Source: Chitinophagaceae bacterium
Lineage (GTDB): Bacteria; Bacteroidota; Bacteroidia; Chitinophagales; Chitinophagaceae
Direction: 5' to 3'
Assembly: GCA_019638595.1 (NCBI GenBank)
Contig: JAHBTJ010000002.1
Location: forward strand, 1-64,000
Length of the DNA stretch: 64,000 bases
A program made the translations under genes and the position numbers. Positions 1 to 9,207 of the stretch are shown here, in pieces (the first letter of the stretch is position 1; every line of letters starts with the position of its first letter). The notes beneath the pieces were generated by a model. The model saw only the letters and a list, made by a program, of their open reading frames with translations, was not told the origin of the DNA and ran no database searches.

Positions 1-316
1 ACTGATGAAACTTTAGTGCTACTGTGAATTCAGCAAAAGAGCCCTGATACGTTTGCTGATAACTAGGCCGACTTAGGATACTTACAAATCAGAAAGCTGT
101 AACAAGCAAATGCAACATGTCACGCCACAATGATGGAGGCGTAGCCTAATTGGTAACTCGCAATGACGATAATAGGTTGAGTTAACCCCGTTTTTTATTT
201 ACTGTTGACATTGACAGATGAAACGATCTTTTTTACGTCACTGCATCCCGCTATAACTATTGTTTCACGCCAAAAAGAAATCCGAGACGGGACAACGTAA
301 CTCCTTTCCCGTTACC
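1..316. other. intergenic, no gene seen
   Basis: No reading frame with recognisable protein character and no RNA gene was seen here. The ThuA-like gene ends into this stretch from the right. Whatever lies to the left is outside the window. Confidence 0.5.
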
Positions 317-1255
317 TTATGCATTTTTTGATTCCGCCATCCACAGCACTGCATTTGTCAGCAGTTGCATTACCCATTTTTCTTTAAAGATAGGATAGGT
401 TTCATGACCCGGCCGGAAATAGAAGACCCTTCCTTTGCCCAGTTGCCATAACATCCCCGAGCGAAACCATTCGCCGTTGTCCCAGCATTCTTCGAGTAAT
501 ACATAGTTAGGCTCAGGCACATGGAATGGTTCGTTATACATTTCTGTTTTTGACAAATGCAATTTGGGTTCGAGCCCTTTTACGATAGGATGATTTTTTT
601 GTTGCACGGTAAGAGTACTTGGCTTTCCATCGTTGGCTACATCAGGAAAACAACAATTGGGCAGGTACACCTGTAGCTTTTTGCTTTCGTCGGGAAACTT
701 ACGGACATCCGTATACGGAGAAATACGGTCTGTTCTTTTCGGTAAAGACTTTCTTACTTCCGGTGCTATGAATTCGACATCCTCTTTTTTCAGGGAGTAG
801 TCGGTAAATGTTTTTCGTTTGGTTACTTCATTCATCGCTTCAATAAAGGGAACAGACCAGTGCGCGGAATGCAGCCCGATAAACGATAACGCCCCGGATG
901 CTATGCGCTGTGCTATTTCCTGTCCTTTAGCTACGGGTATTTCGCCGTGCCTGATATGCCCCCACCAGATCAGGACATCGGTATTATTCAGTGCATTGGT
1001 TCCTATGCCCTGTTCGGGATCATCGAGTGTGGCGGAGTTTACAGCCAATGCCGGATGAGCGCTTAGCTGGTCTGCAATGCACCTGCCGAGGAAGTTTTCG
1101 TACGCCTGCTTTTGGGCTTCACCCGTTTCATCCCAAACCAATACCCTGATCTTTTTTTCCGGTAAAGGAGAAGCAAGTAAAGAATCCGGGGACAGTAAGC
1201 CCGCAGCGGCAAGCATAGAAGAAGCTTTGAGAAAATCGCGTCTGTTGTTTGGCAT
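317..1255 (-). CDS. ThuA-like domain protein, Tat-exported
   Basis: A 312-residue protein with a twin-arginine signal (NRRDFLK at residues 4-10, then an Ala/Leu-rich stretch to about residue 29), so export by Tat is likely. The rest matches the ThuA (trehalose utilisation) fold, a class I glutamine amidotransferase-like domain. Signature segments are GLHSAHW at about 127-133 and a C-terminal GRVFYFRPGHE stretch. In Bacteroidota such proteins commonly accompany sugar oxidoreductases and PVC-type heme dehydrogenases, and one of those lies 4 kb away (5391-7646). The exact reaction is unknown for most members. The gene stands alone, with no near neighbour on the same strand. Confidence 0.85.
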   Translation of the reverse strand: MPNNRRDFLKASSMLAAAGLLSPDSLLASPLPEKKIRVLVWDETGEAQKQAYENFLGRCIADQLSAHPALAVNSATLDDPEQGIGTNALNNTDVLIWWGHIRHGEIPVAKGQEIAQRIASGALSFIGLHSAHWSVPFIEAMNEVTKRKTFTDYSLKKEDVEFIAPEVRKSLPKRTDRISPYTDVRKFPDESKKLQVYLPNCCFPDVANDGKPSTLTVQQKNHPIVKGLEPKLHLSKTEMYNEPFHVPEPNYVLLEECWDNGEWFRSGMLWQLGKGRVFYFRPGHETYPIFKEKWVMQLLTNAVLWMAESKNA

Positions 1256-1719
1256 AACCGATCGTTTAAAATGTAAGCGAAGGTGAAAGTAAGCAATTTA
1301 AGCGGATGAATTGAATACTGCGGGGGTGTTTCAAGCTTTCGCAGGAGTGGCATTAATCATTGAAAGAAATGACACTGAATTTGTGGTATGTACCCGCCCG
1401 GGAACGTTCTTTCCGTTGGGCAGTAGTGCAAAAGATGAACATGAATACAAATGTCCGGCAGATTTACCTTCGGTGAGAATAGTGCTCCCTCGCGAAAGAG
1501 TGATTAAACTACAGTGCTCGTGTTGGCTTGGTCGAAAGGACGTGCAAGTGGTTGATGATTTTGTAACTTTTGCGATAATCCGATTTTACAAATAACCTGT
1601 TCTTCGAAGATATAGCCGCTGTTTCGCAGGTGCTACTGCCCTGCTAATCCGGAATACGGCCAGCCGAAGTATGTGGTGCAAAAAGAATTATAGAGACAAT
1701 GGCTGGCATTACAACCATG
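1256..1719. other. intergenic, no convincing gene
   Basis: A 94-codon frame at 1311-1595 on the plus strand is open, but its translation has no family character I recognise and no ribosome binding site. I see nothing else here. Confidence 0.4.
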
Positions 1720-2115
1720 CTACGAATACCGCTCTATAATGCTGAAGAAGTCGTTCCGGTAGCTGTTACCAATCGGAACGATTTTTTTTCCTATGCTGAT
1801 CTCGTTCCTTGAAATGGTTTCAATGTGCTGAAGCGAAATAACAAACGACCTGTGCACCCTTACGAACATACTTTCGGGTAAGCGGCTGCTGAAGTTTTTC
1901 AGGTTTTGTAAGGTAAGTACGGGCTGTGCGCGCCCGCAAATATAGATCTGCGTATAATCTTTCATCCCTTCACAAAAAATAATATCATCCAGCTTTATTT
2001 TAATGATCTTATATTCCGACTTTACAAATACAAAATCGTATTTTCCAGCGGCTGAAGTTTGGTCTGTATTTCCGGTAACCAGGGTTTCGTTGTACATAGC
2101 AGTTTTGTTTTGCAT
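1720..2115 (-). CDS. LytTR DNA-binding protein without receiver domain
   Basis: A 131-residue protein made almost entirely of a LytTR DNA-binding domain (about residues 25-130). It closely resembles the C-terminal half of the response regulator at 2326-3027: both have a KSEY/RSEYK(I/L)IKI start and an RVHR(S/R) motif. The N-terminal receiver domain is absent, so it cannot be phosphorylated in the usual way. It may be a partial duplication of the neighbouring regulator that is still a complete reading frame with its own start. It could bind the same sites and compete with or support the full-length regulator; that is inference. The gap to the regulator (2116-2325) holds only low-complexity repeated words. 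Confidence 0.8.
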   Translation of the reverse strand: MQNKTAMYNETLVTGNTDQTSAAGKYDFVFVKSEYKIIKIKLDDIIFCEGMKDYTQIYICGRAQPVLTLQNLKNFSSRLPESMFVRVHRSFVISLQHIETISRNEISIGKKIVPIGNSYRNDFFSIIERYS

Positions 2116-2325
2116 TGGATTAAAATATTTGAACAGCCCAAATTTCTATATGAATGAATGATTCTGCCTGTTAAAATCGGTAAACCATTCAAAAGAATAG
2201 GTGAACCGGCTATGCAGGTTACAAGTTGCAGGTTTCGGGTTTATAGTTTGTGGTTTATGCTGATCGCTCAAAGCTGTCGCTGAAAGCTGAAAGCTCATAG
2301 CCCGCAGCCCATAACCCACAGCCAG

Positions 2326-3027
2326 CTAATGTTTTTCCCTGAAGGCTTGTATTACCTGCTGGTAAGTATCTCCTACTGGTATTTCTGTTCCGTTGGAGAG
2401 TGTCAGCTTCCTGCTTTCAACAGAGCTTATCCTGTTAAGGGCAACGATATAACGCCTGTGTACACGCTGAAAGTCGTTTGCAGGCAGTTTTTCAAAAAAA
2501 GACTTTAGCCGTATCAATGTAATCACAGGCTTGCTGTCCTGCAGGTATATGCGGATGTAATCATCCATGCTTTCTATATACAGGATGTCCTGGAAGTTTA
2601 TCTTGATCAGCTTGTATTCCGATCTTACGAATATACCGGGTAAGAGATCTGCATTGTCTTTCTGTTTCTGCCGAATGTGTTCAACAGCCCTGTCAACCGC
2701 TTTTTTAAAACGCTCGTAATCGAAAGGTTTCAGCAGGTAATCGGCTACTCCTATTTCGTAACCGTCAACGGCAAAATCGCGGTGAGCGGAAGTAAATATG
2801 ATAACCGGGCTGCCGGTAAGCTTTTTCAGTAATCCAATACCGGTTATATCAGGCATTAGTATATCAAGGAACAAAAGATCTACCTGGTTATTATTAAGAT
2901 AGCTGATGCTTTCCAGCGCATCGGTAAAGCCATCCATCATCTGCAGTCCTTCATATTGCCGGATGTATTGATTGAGCAATGAAATGGCCAGGGGCTCATC
3001 ATCTATTACCACGCATTTGATCATCAC
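2326..3027 (-). CDS. LytTR-family response regulator
   Basis: A 233-residue two-component response regulator. The receiver domain covers about residues 3-115, with acidic residues D9/D10, phosphoacceptor D55 in FLDILMPD, S80 in IFTS and K100 in LLKPF. A LytTR DNA-binding domain follows at about 135-230. Its start overlaps the stop of the upstream histidine kinase by 4 bases (ATGA), so the two are translationally coupled and form a cognate pair. LytS/LytR-type systems in Bacteroidota respond to envelope or nutrient cues; the signal here cannot be read from the sequence. Confidence 0.95.
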   Translation of the reverse strand: MMIKCVVIDDEPLAISLLNQYIRQYEGLQMMDGFTDALESISYLNNNQVDLLFLDILMPDITGIGLLKKLTGSPVIIFTSAHRDFAVDGYEIGVADYLLKPFDYERFKKAVDRAVEHIRQKQKDNADLLPGIFVRSEYKLIKINFQDILYIESMDDYIRIYLQDSKPVITLIRLKSFFEKLPANDFQRVHRRYIVALNRISSVESRKLTLSNGTEIPVGDTYQQVIQAFREKH

Positions 3028-4103
3028 AAATCAATTTTCAGATCAACGGTATACAAGTTCCCGGCTTTATCAAAGCTAAGCGTGTACCTGCCGGGGTATA
3101 GCAACTCAAGCCTTCTGCGTGTATTGGACACCCCGATGCTGGATGTGGATTCATTTACCGCTCTTTCAAAAATGGTATTGCTTACATGCATCTTCAGGAT
3201 ATTGTTTTCAATATTTATATTGATGGAAATAATACTTTTTTCGTGATTGCTGATGCCGTATTTAAAAGCGTTTTCAACAAAAGAGATCAACAGCAAAGGA
3301 GCTATCCTGTTGCCTGATCCATCGCCTTCTACCACGAAGCTCAGCTCAAGCTTGTCATTGCTCCGCATTTTCTGCAGCTCAATATAATTATTGAGATACC
3401 GGATTTCTTTTTCGAGGGGAACAATATCCGCCTGCGCATCCTGGGTTACATAACGCATGATCTCCGACAGCTTCAATACAGCCGCGGGTGTTTGAGCGCT
3501 TTGCATAGATGCCAGCGAATAAATATTATTGAGGGTATTGAACAGGAAATGCGGATTGATCTGTAGCTTAAGATAAGAGAGCTCCGCGTTTACTTTTTCC
3601 AGCTCATTTTCTTTAGACCGTTTTTCAGCCATTCTCCATCTTTCTATTACCTGTAGCATGGTGCCTAAAAGCCATACCAGGCAAAATGAAAATATCCTCG
3701 GCATCATACGGAAGCCGATGAAAAGGTTGCGGGGACGTTCGGGCATTGACCGCAGCCGGTCTGCCTCCCGCAGCCAGGGTGGCGGTACATTATTAACGTT
3801 CACGATGCGCACCCTGTCTGGCTCGGGAATGACCAGGAATAATATTAGTAACAGCAATATCGCGCCGAAGTATAAAAAGTTCTTCCTGCTGAAGAAAAGC
3901 GTAGGTACCAGGAAGTAAGCATTGAAGTAAAAAAAAGGGACAAGAAATAGGTTGTTGAGAATGAACCGGAGCGGGTAACCGAACACATGATCAAATTCTT
4001 TAGGGCGGCTGCCAAACCCCGGTGAAAAGATAACAGGCAGCAACAGGAACAACGCCCAGCAGGTGATGTGTATAATGACGATATTAAGGGTTCGTTTATT
4101 CAT
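3024..4103 (-). CDS. LytS-like sensor histidine kinase (His_kinase family)
   Basis: A 359-residue membrane sensor kinase. Four hydrophobic segments fill the N-terminal half, followed by a short coiled linker and the LytS-type phosphoacceptor motif INPHFLFNTLNN, with the histidine at about residue 185. A GHKL ATPase domain carries the N-box SFVENAFKYG. I chose the ATG at 4103, which has AGGA about 8 bases upstream, over the TTG-started longer frame at 4127. The longer start would lie inside the predicted -7 promoter box. It forms an operon with the overlapping response regulator. Confidence 0.93.
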   Translation of the reverse strand: MNKRTLNIVIIHITCWALFLLLPVIFSPGFGSRPKEFDHVFGYPLRFILNNLFLVPFFYFNAYFLVPTLFFSRKNFLYFGAILLLLILFLVIPEPDRVRIVNVNNVPPPWLREADRLRSMPERPRNLFIGFRMMPRIFSFCLVWLLGTMLQVIERWRMAEKRSKENELEKVNAELSYLKLQINPHFLFNTLNNIYSLASMQSAQTPAAVLKLSEIMRYVTQDAQADIVPLEKEIRYLNNYIELQKMRSNDKLELSFVVEGDGSGNRIAPLLLISFVENAFKYGISNHEKSIISININIENNILKMHVSNTIFERAVNESTSSIGVSNTRRRLELLYPGRYTLSFDKAGNLYTVDLKIDL

Positions 4104-4124
4104 TGCCGGTTTCCTGCCAAATGT

Positions 4125-4132
4125 CAAAAATA
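4125..4132 (-). promoter_or_regulatory. candidate -7 promoter box of kinase/regulator operon
   Basis: On the minus strand this reads TATTTTTG, a full match to the Bacteroidota primary-sigma -7 consensus TAnnTTTG. It lies about 22 bases before the ATG chosen for the kinase. The -33 element is weak (TATG about 20 bases upstream). Confidence 0.35.
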
Positions 4133-4237
4133 ACCAAACCGGCTTGCGGTTGGCATAATATAGACGAACGGGTAAAAAACATAGACAAATACCCGGTATA
4201 CATCTTCTGTATGGCCGATAGCAGGTGGCAGGAAATA

Positions 4238-5269
4238 TTATAAAGAAGAACGCATGGTAAGCTTAAAGGGAACTTCTATATGCTCTTTAGCGCCACTTAA
4301 AATAAGCTGTGCCGCCCGCACGCCCATCTGGTGAAAATCGGTAGAAATAGTAGTAATACCGTTGAGGATGATCTTTTTTAAAACGGTTTCGTTGTACGAG
4401 ATCACACCTACGTTTTTGCCTACTTTAAATTTGAGCGATATCAGCCGCTCGATCAGTGTTACGAGGTCGGCTTCCATCAGGTTGATGTATACTTCTCCGC
4501 TGTTGATGGGCTCAATAGCGATATCATGCACTATTTTATGCGTGAACGCGTATTCCTGGCAAAAGCGGTTGAAGCCTTTGGTAATTTCCATAGGATAATA
4601 GCTCTTTTCAGGAACAATGATTTTGAGCGTATGATATTTCGCCAAAGATTTTAACGCCTGTTCCAGCGCCTGGTAAATGTCTTTTTCGAAGTGTTCATAT
4701 ACGGCCGCGTATTCGCCGTCTACCCGTGGTAATTTTTTGTCCAGCAGGATCAGCTTGTGCTTGGGAATGGTGTTAATGATCTCGTGGGCGTTTTCGCCCC
4801 CTTCCATAAAATGGGGAATGATCACATAATGCGAGTAATCATCGTTGGCATTGCTGATCAGCTTTTTAAAAAGCCCGTAATCGTTGTTATAAATATAAAA
4901 GTCAATGGCTACGTCTTCGCCCAGGGTTTCCACGAAAGCGTCGTATACAATTTTTTTATGCGAGCTGAGCTTATTGAACAGCAGCATAACACGACGGGTC
5001 TGCTTGATATTATCGTTTATTATATAATATCCTTTGCCGGGTACGGAACCCAGCACGCCCATTTTTTTCAGGTGCTTGTATCCTTTTTCCGCGGTATCCC
5101 TCGATATTTCAAGCTCAAAGCTCAGCTCATTGATAGAAGGTACCAGGTCATCTTTTTTAAGCTTACCCGCTTCAATGGCATCCAGTATGGAATGGGTAAG
5201 CTGTAGATATTTAGGTGTAGCGGAAAACTCATCTACCTGCACATTTTCAAAGAAATGACGGAATTTCAT
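4238..5269 (-). CDS. GntR-type regulator with LacI-like sugar-binding domain
   Basis: A 343-residue transcription factor. A GntR winged helix-turn-helix occupies about residues 15-80, with the PSINELSFELEISRDTAEKGYKHL-type recognition region split across it. A LacI/periplasmic-binding-like effector domain follows to the C-terminus. This hybrid layout is that of AraR-like sugar repressors. The start was set at the internal ATG (5269), because the preceding 25 codons lack GntR character. It is encoded beside a PVC-type dehydrogenase and a lone sugar-binding protein, or it may act on the sugar genes further right; the target is not known. Confidence 0.88.
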   Translation of the reverse strand: MKFRHFFENVQVDEFSATPKYLQLTHSILDAIEAGKLKKDDLVPSINELSFELEISRDTAEKGYKHLKKMGVLGSVPGKGYYIINDNIKQTRRVMLLFNKLSSHKKIVYDAFVETLGEDVAIDFYIYNNDYGLFKKLISNANDDYSHYVIIPHFMEGGENAHEIINTIPKHKLILLDKKLPRVDGEYAAVYEHFEKDIYQALEQALKSLAKYHTLKIIVPEKSYYPMEITKGFNRFCQEYAFTHKIVHDIAIEPINSGEVYINLMEADLVTLIERLISLKFKVGKNVGVISYNETVLKKIILNGITTISTDFHQMGVRAAQLILSGAKEHIEVPFKLTMRSSL

Positions 5270-5390
5270 ATCACAAATCGGAATAAAAAGAATAAAGGGC
5301 AAATATAAGGAAAGGCAGTGAGCGGTGGCATGATTCCGAACCATTCAAAGGTTCAGAAGCCCGGAAACGATCCAACCGGATCAGTCAGCC

Positions 5391-7646
5391 TCAAAACCCT
5401 GCCTGTTGCAGCTCTTCCAGCGTCCAGGGATCCCATCTTCTGCCCACCACATCGCGCACTTTTTTAATATCGGCAGGTTTTACAATGGAAGCGCTGTTCC
5501 CCAGGTTGGTGCGTATATAGCTCAACACTTCCGCCAGCCATTGGTCTTCGCTGTTAAGCTGCGGTGGCATGATGCTGGGATATTCCTTTCCGTCCACAGG
5601 TCCCTTTAATCCGCTGAGTACGATCCGTATGAGCCTTCCCGGGTTGCCGGTTACGCGTGGCGATCCGGCCAACGGAGGAGCCACCATTCCCGAACCGCCG
5701 AATTTCAATCCTTTGCCATCCGGCCCATGACAGGAAGAGCAGAGCGATTTAAAATTATCCGCCCCCTTCAATACCAGCGCCTGCGATGCTTCATCCAACC
5801 CTTCCGTATTCACCTGCACGGCAAGCGAAGTAGTAAGATGCCCCAGCGTAAGCTGTGCCGCCTGGTAGACCATACCGGTGCGGGCGGAATCTTTTTGAAT
5901 AACGGCTTCCAGTAATGGTGTAACCTTTTCGGCTGTGCTATACCGTAATGACTGCACCAGTTGTGTGCGCACACCCGTATCGGGGTCGGTTACCATTTTT
6001 TTCAGCATGCTCATTACATCCGCATCGTCTTTTGCAATATAAGGTTCGCTTACCCAAATCGCCATCTTCCTCATTTCCGGCGCGGGATCTTCCATCAGCT
6101 TCAGCAGCATATCCTTATCAGCCGCATGCAATCCCTCCAGTGTCCACAACGCGTGTATCCTGCCTATATCGGCAGGCTTTTCTTTCCAGAACATCAGCTT
6201 ATCCATGAAAGAAGAATGCCCAAGTGCCAATGCTTTCAGTGCAGGTATAACAGAAGGGTCGTTGCGCAGGATCAGCAGCTTTTGTGCATTATCGCGCCAC
6301 CAGCCGTTGGGATGCGAAAGATATTGCAGCAGCCCGGCCGAAGTAGATTGCAGCAATGCCGGGCGCCGGTGCAACGGGGCTATTGACTCATGTACGATCC
6401 TGTATATTCTTCCGCGCCCGATATTTTTATCCAGCCCGAAGCGTAATATCTGGGGCCTGATATAGGATGAAGGCCCCGTCCAGTTGCCTTCCTGGATAAT
6501 ACCGCGGTACATGTCTACTATATACAAACAGCCGTCAGGTCCTGTGGTCATATTCACCGGGCGAAAATTCATATCGGTAGAAGCAAGGAACTCGGCTTTA
6601 TCGTAAGCGTTTTTTACCACTCTTACTCCATTTTGGTTGAGCACTTTGGCGCGGCGGATCAAACGCCCTACCGGTTCGCAAATGAACAGGTCGCCATCCA
6701 TATAGGAAGGCAGCGCGTTGCCGCGGTAAATGGTTTGCCCACAGGTGGCGGTAAAATGATTGAGTGTGCTGTCGTCGCGGAGGCGTTTTTTCCCGCCTTC
6801 TATATCCGGGGTGGCAATGATGGGCCATGGTTCGTGAAAGTCGCCTTCATATTGCGCTTCCTCAAATTCCAGCTCGCCATACGCCGGCATTTGCTGGAAT
6901 CCTTTAGCAGCTACTTCGCCGCCTGCAGAGGAAAGATAGAGCCGCCCGTAATTGTCGTTGCCCAGTCCCCATTGCCCGGCAGGCACGTCTTCCAGGCTGT
7001 CTATTTTCAGCCGGTCGCCCGTCCATTTATACCGCAACTGAATGCTTGTATAGATCCAGTTGTCGAGGTTCCATACCAAACCGCTGCGCTGGTGCTCAAG
7101 ATTTCTTTTATCGGGCGTGTCGTCGTGGTATACCTGTATTTTTTCATCGGCTACGCCATCACCGTTAGTGTCCCGGTAAGTATGGATATTGGCTGAATAG
7201 GTTTCCTGCACCAGCAGGCGGTCATCGAGCGCAAGCAGCATGCGGGGCAGCACAAGGCTGTCTATAAAAACGATCCGTTTATCCATTTTGCCATCCCCGT
7301 CGGTATCTTCCAGGCGAACCACCCGACTCACGGCATCATTTTCGTTAGTAGCGTTTATATCCTGCATATAGGTACGCATTTCCGCCACGTACATGTTGCC
7401 GTTACCATCCCAAACCATTGCTACAGGTTCCTGTATCATAGGTTCACTGGCAACCAGCTCTACCCGGAAACCCTCGGGAAGGTGCATTGCTTGTATGCTT
7501 TCTTCCGGTGTTAACGGCGCCGGGGAAGGATTTTGGATAACGGGCGGCCTGGTAGCAGGCTTTTCAGGAATTTCTTTATGAGAAGTGGCACAATTAAAAC
7601 TCAGGACAATGCACAGCGTGACTAAAAAAGGAAATGCGATTTTCAT
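5391..7646 (-). CDS. PVC-type heme-binding dehydrogenase with C-terminal cytochrome c
   Basis: A 751-residue exported protein. After an N-terminal hydrophobic signal ending near a cysteine (SFNCATS, a possible but poor lipobox) comes a glucose/sorbosone dehydrogenase-like beta-propeller (about residues 50-430) of the PVC membrane-bound dehydrogenase type. A helical HEAT-like region follows (about 440-590). The C-terminal cytochrome c domain has the heme motif CSSCH and a distal Met candidate in IMPPQL. Start ATG 7646 was preferred over the frame at 7712 because it gives a proper signal peptide. It probably oxidises a sugar or polyol in the periplasm and passes electrons to its own heme. It is transcribed divergently from the sugar-binding lipoprotein gene, with a 105-base gap. 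Confidence 0.88.
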   Translation of the reverse strand: MKIAFPFLVTLCIVLSFNCATSHKEIPEKPATRPPVIQNPSPAPLTPEESIQAMHLPEGFRVELVASEPMIQEPVAMVWDGNGNMYVAEMRTYMQDINATNENDAVSRVVRLEDTDGDGKMDKRIVFIDSLVLPRMLLALDDRLLVQETYSANIHTYRDTNGDGVADEKIQVYHDDTPDKRNLEHQRSGLVWNLDNWIYTSIQLRYKWTGDRLKIDSLEDVPAGQWGLGNDNYGRLYLSSAGGEVAAKGFQQMPAYGELEFEEAQYEGDFHEPWPIIATPDIEGGKKRLRDDSTLNHFTATCGQTIYRGNALPSYMDGDLFICEPVGRLIRRAKVLNQNGVRVVKNAYDKAEFLASTDMNFRPVNMTTGPDGCLYIVDMYRGIIQEGNWTGPSSYIRPQILRFGLDKNIGRGRIYRIVHESIAPLHRRPALLQSTSAGLLQYLSHPNGWWRDNAQKLLILRNDPSVIPALKALALGHSSFMDKLMFWKEKPADIGRIHALWTLEGLHAADKDMLLKLMEDPAPEMRKMAIWVSEPYIAKDDADVMSMLKKMVTDPDTGVRTQLVQSLRYSTAEKVTPLLEAVIQKDSARTGMVYQAAQLTLGHLTTSLAVQVNTEGLDEASQALVLKGADNFKSLCSSCHGPDGKGLKFGGSGMVAPPLAGSPRVTGNPGRLIRIVLSGLKGPVDGKEYPSIMPPQLNSEDQWLAEVLSYIRTNLGNSASIVKPADIKKVRDVVGRRWDPWTLEELQQAGF

Positions 7647-7694
7647 TCGTCTGGAATTTATAATCTGGTGAGCAATATATGCAAAACCAGCCAG

Positions 7695-7727
7695 TTTGAA
7701 AGAGCTTCTCAAAAATCCCTATCTTCC
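7695..7727 (+). promoter_or_regulatory. candidate promoter of the RbsB-like gene
   Basis: TTTG at 7695-7698, 21 bases of spacer, then TATCTTCC at 7720-7727. This fits the Bacteroidota consensus TTTG-N19-21-TAnnTTTG with two mismatches in the -7 box. The start codon lies 24 bases downstream. Confidence 0.5.
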
Positions 7728-7751
7728 GCTTCTTAAAACAAAACGATTCAT

Positions 7752-8675
7752 ATGAAGGTACAGACAACATTGTTTTATGCGGTTATTTTGATTGCAGCGG
7801 CATGTAACCAGCCGGGTTCGGGAGAAAAAAAGCTAAAAATAGGAGCTTCGATGCTAAGCCTGCAATCTGAATTTGTAGTGAATGTGAAAGACGCGATGGA
7901 AGCAAAGGCGAAAGAAAAAAATATTGAGCTGATCGTGAACGATGCGCAACGCACTGCTGAAAAGCAAGTGCAGCAGGTTGAAACATTTATTGCCCGGAAT
8001 GTGGACGCGATCATACTCAATCCCTGCGAAGTGGAAGCCAGCTCGCCTGCTGTAGAAAAAGCGAAAGCCGCCGGTATAGCCATCATTAATGTAAATTCTG
8101 AAACCGCTACGCAACCCGATGGGTTTGTAGGCTCAAAAGACGAAGATTCCGGACAGATGGCAATGGAGCAGATCGCTAAGCTGCTGGATGGCAAAGGAAA
8201 TATCGTGATCATTGACGGTTATATGGGGCAGGCGGCACAAATTAAAAGAGCTGCCGGAGCCAGGGAAGTTTTAAACAAATATCCTGACATGAAGGTACTG
8301 GCGGAACAAACCGCTGAATGGGACAGGGCAAAAGGCATGAGCCTGATGGAAAACTGGATACAATCTTATGGAGATAAGATCAATGCCGTATTTGCGCACA
8401 ACGATGAAATGGGGATGGGTGCGTTGCAGGCGCTGGAGCAGGCAAAGATGAAAGACAAAGTAGTGGTAGTAAGTATTGACGCTATCGCGGATGCCCTGCA
8501 GGCGGTAAAAGACGGGCGCCTCGACGCTACGGTTTTCCAGGATGCAAAAGGACAGGGAGCGGGCGCTGTGGATATGGCTATACAGCTTGCACAAAAACAG
8601 CCGGTTGAAAAGAAAGAAGTATTCATTCCTTTTCAACTGGTAACAAAAGAAAACGTAGATGAGTTTTTGAAATAA
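7752..8675 (+). CDS. RbsB-like sugar-binding lipoprotein (orphan)
   Basis: A 307-residue periplasmic-binding protein of the ribose/galactose type (Peripla_BP_4). It has a lipoprotein signal with lipobox IAAAC near residue 18. Two Rossmann-like lobes are visible; characteristic stretches include NPCEVEASSPAVEKA and AHNDEMGMGALQALEQA. Such proteins normally deliver sugars to an ABC importer (RbsA/RbsC-like) or to a sensor kinase. No permease or ATPase gene lies in this window, so the partner is either elsewhere or not an ABC transporter. The divergent dehydrogenase and the GntR regulator with a sugar-binding domain suggest a shared sugar substrate. Confidence 0.9.
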   Translation: MKVQTTLFYAVILIAAACNQPGSGEKKLKIGASMLSLQSEFVVNVKDAMEAKAKEKNIELIVNDAQRTAEKQVQQVETFIARNVDAIILNPCEVEASSPAVEKAKAAGIAIINVNSETATQPDGFVGSKDEDSGQMAMEQIAKLLDGKGNIVIIDGYMGQAAQIKRAAGAREVLNKYPDMKVLAEQTAEWDRAKGMSLMENWIQSYGDKINAVFAHNDEMGMGALQALEQAKMKDKVVVVSIDAIADALQAVKDGRLDATVFQDAKGQGAGAVDMAIQLAQKQPVEKKEVFIPFQLVTKENVDEFLK

Positions 8676-9207
8676 TACGGGTGTGTAATATTGATCAATG
8701 ATTTTTATGAGGGAAAGGGAAATGAATATAACTGGAGATGTATGGATGTTTTTCTAAAACATGTGTAATGTCCTGCAATCGCACGGCAAAATAAGCTGAT
8801 TTAATTTTCTGCGTTTTTGTGGTTGTCGCTATTCGCGGCCCCTCCGGTATTTCATTACTTTTTGCACAACGGTGAACGTTGGCATTTATTGCCCCCTTGC
8901 ACAAAAGCTGAAGAAATCCTGTTTTATCTGCAATATTTTTACCCCTTATATGTTTTTACCTGTTGCTTAAGTATAAATGCTGTGCAGATTTACGGCATAA
9001 CACCTAATGGTTTTGAAATTGTAAGCAGAAAGCGTATGTGCTTACCTGTGAATACTGATGTAGGTAGTATAGGTTGATTGAAAAACAAAGCTAAAGTATG
9101 ATGAAAAACAATGACGCTTATATTTTTGAACTCTGTCGGCTATACACCATGCCGGCTATTTATATGGGTTTAGAAATAGTATTTACCTGATATCAAAATG
9201 CTAGCAG
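8676..9207. other. intergenic, possible promoter only
   Basis: No convincing gene in 532 bases. TATTTTTG at 9121-9128 matches the -7 consensus TAnnTTTG and lies 79 bases before the next start codon, but no matching -33 element was found. An 86-codon frame at 8817-9077 looks spurious. Confidence 0.35.

Noticed and set aside
1311-1595. 94-codon plus-strand frame
   Set aside because: No family character, no ribosome binding site, and it lies in an otherwise empty gap.
8817-9077. 86-codon plus-strand frame
   Set aside because: Low-quality composition and no start context.
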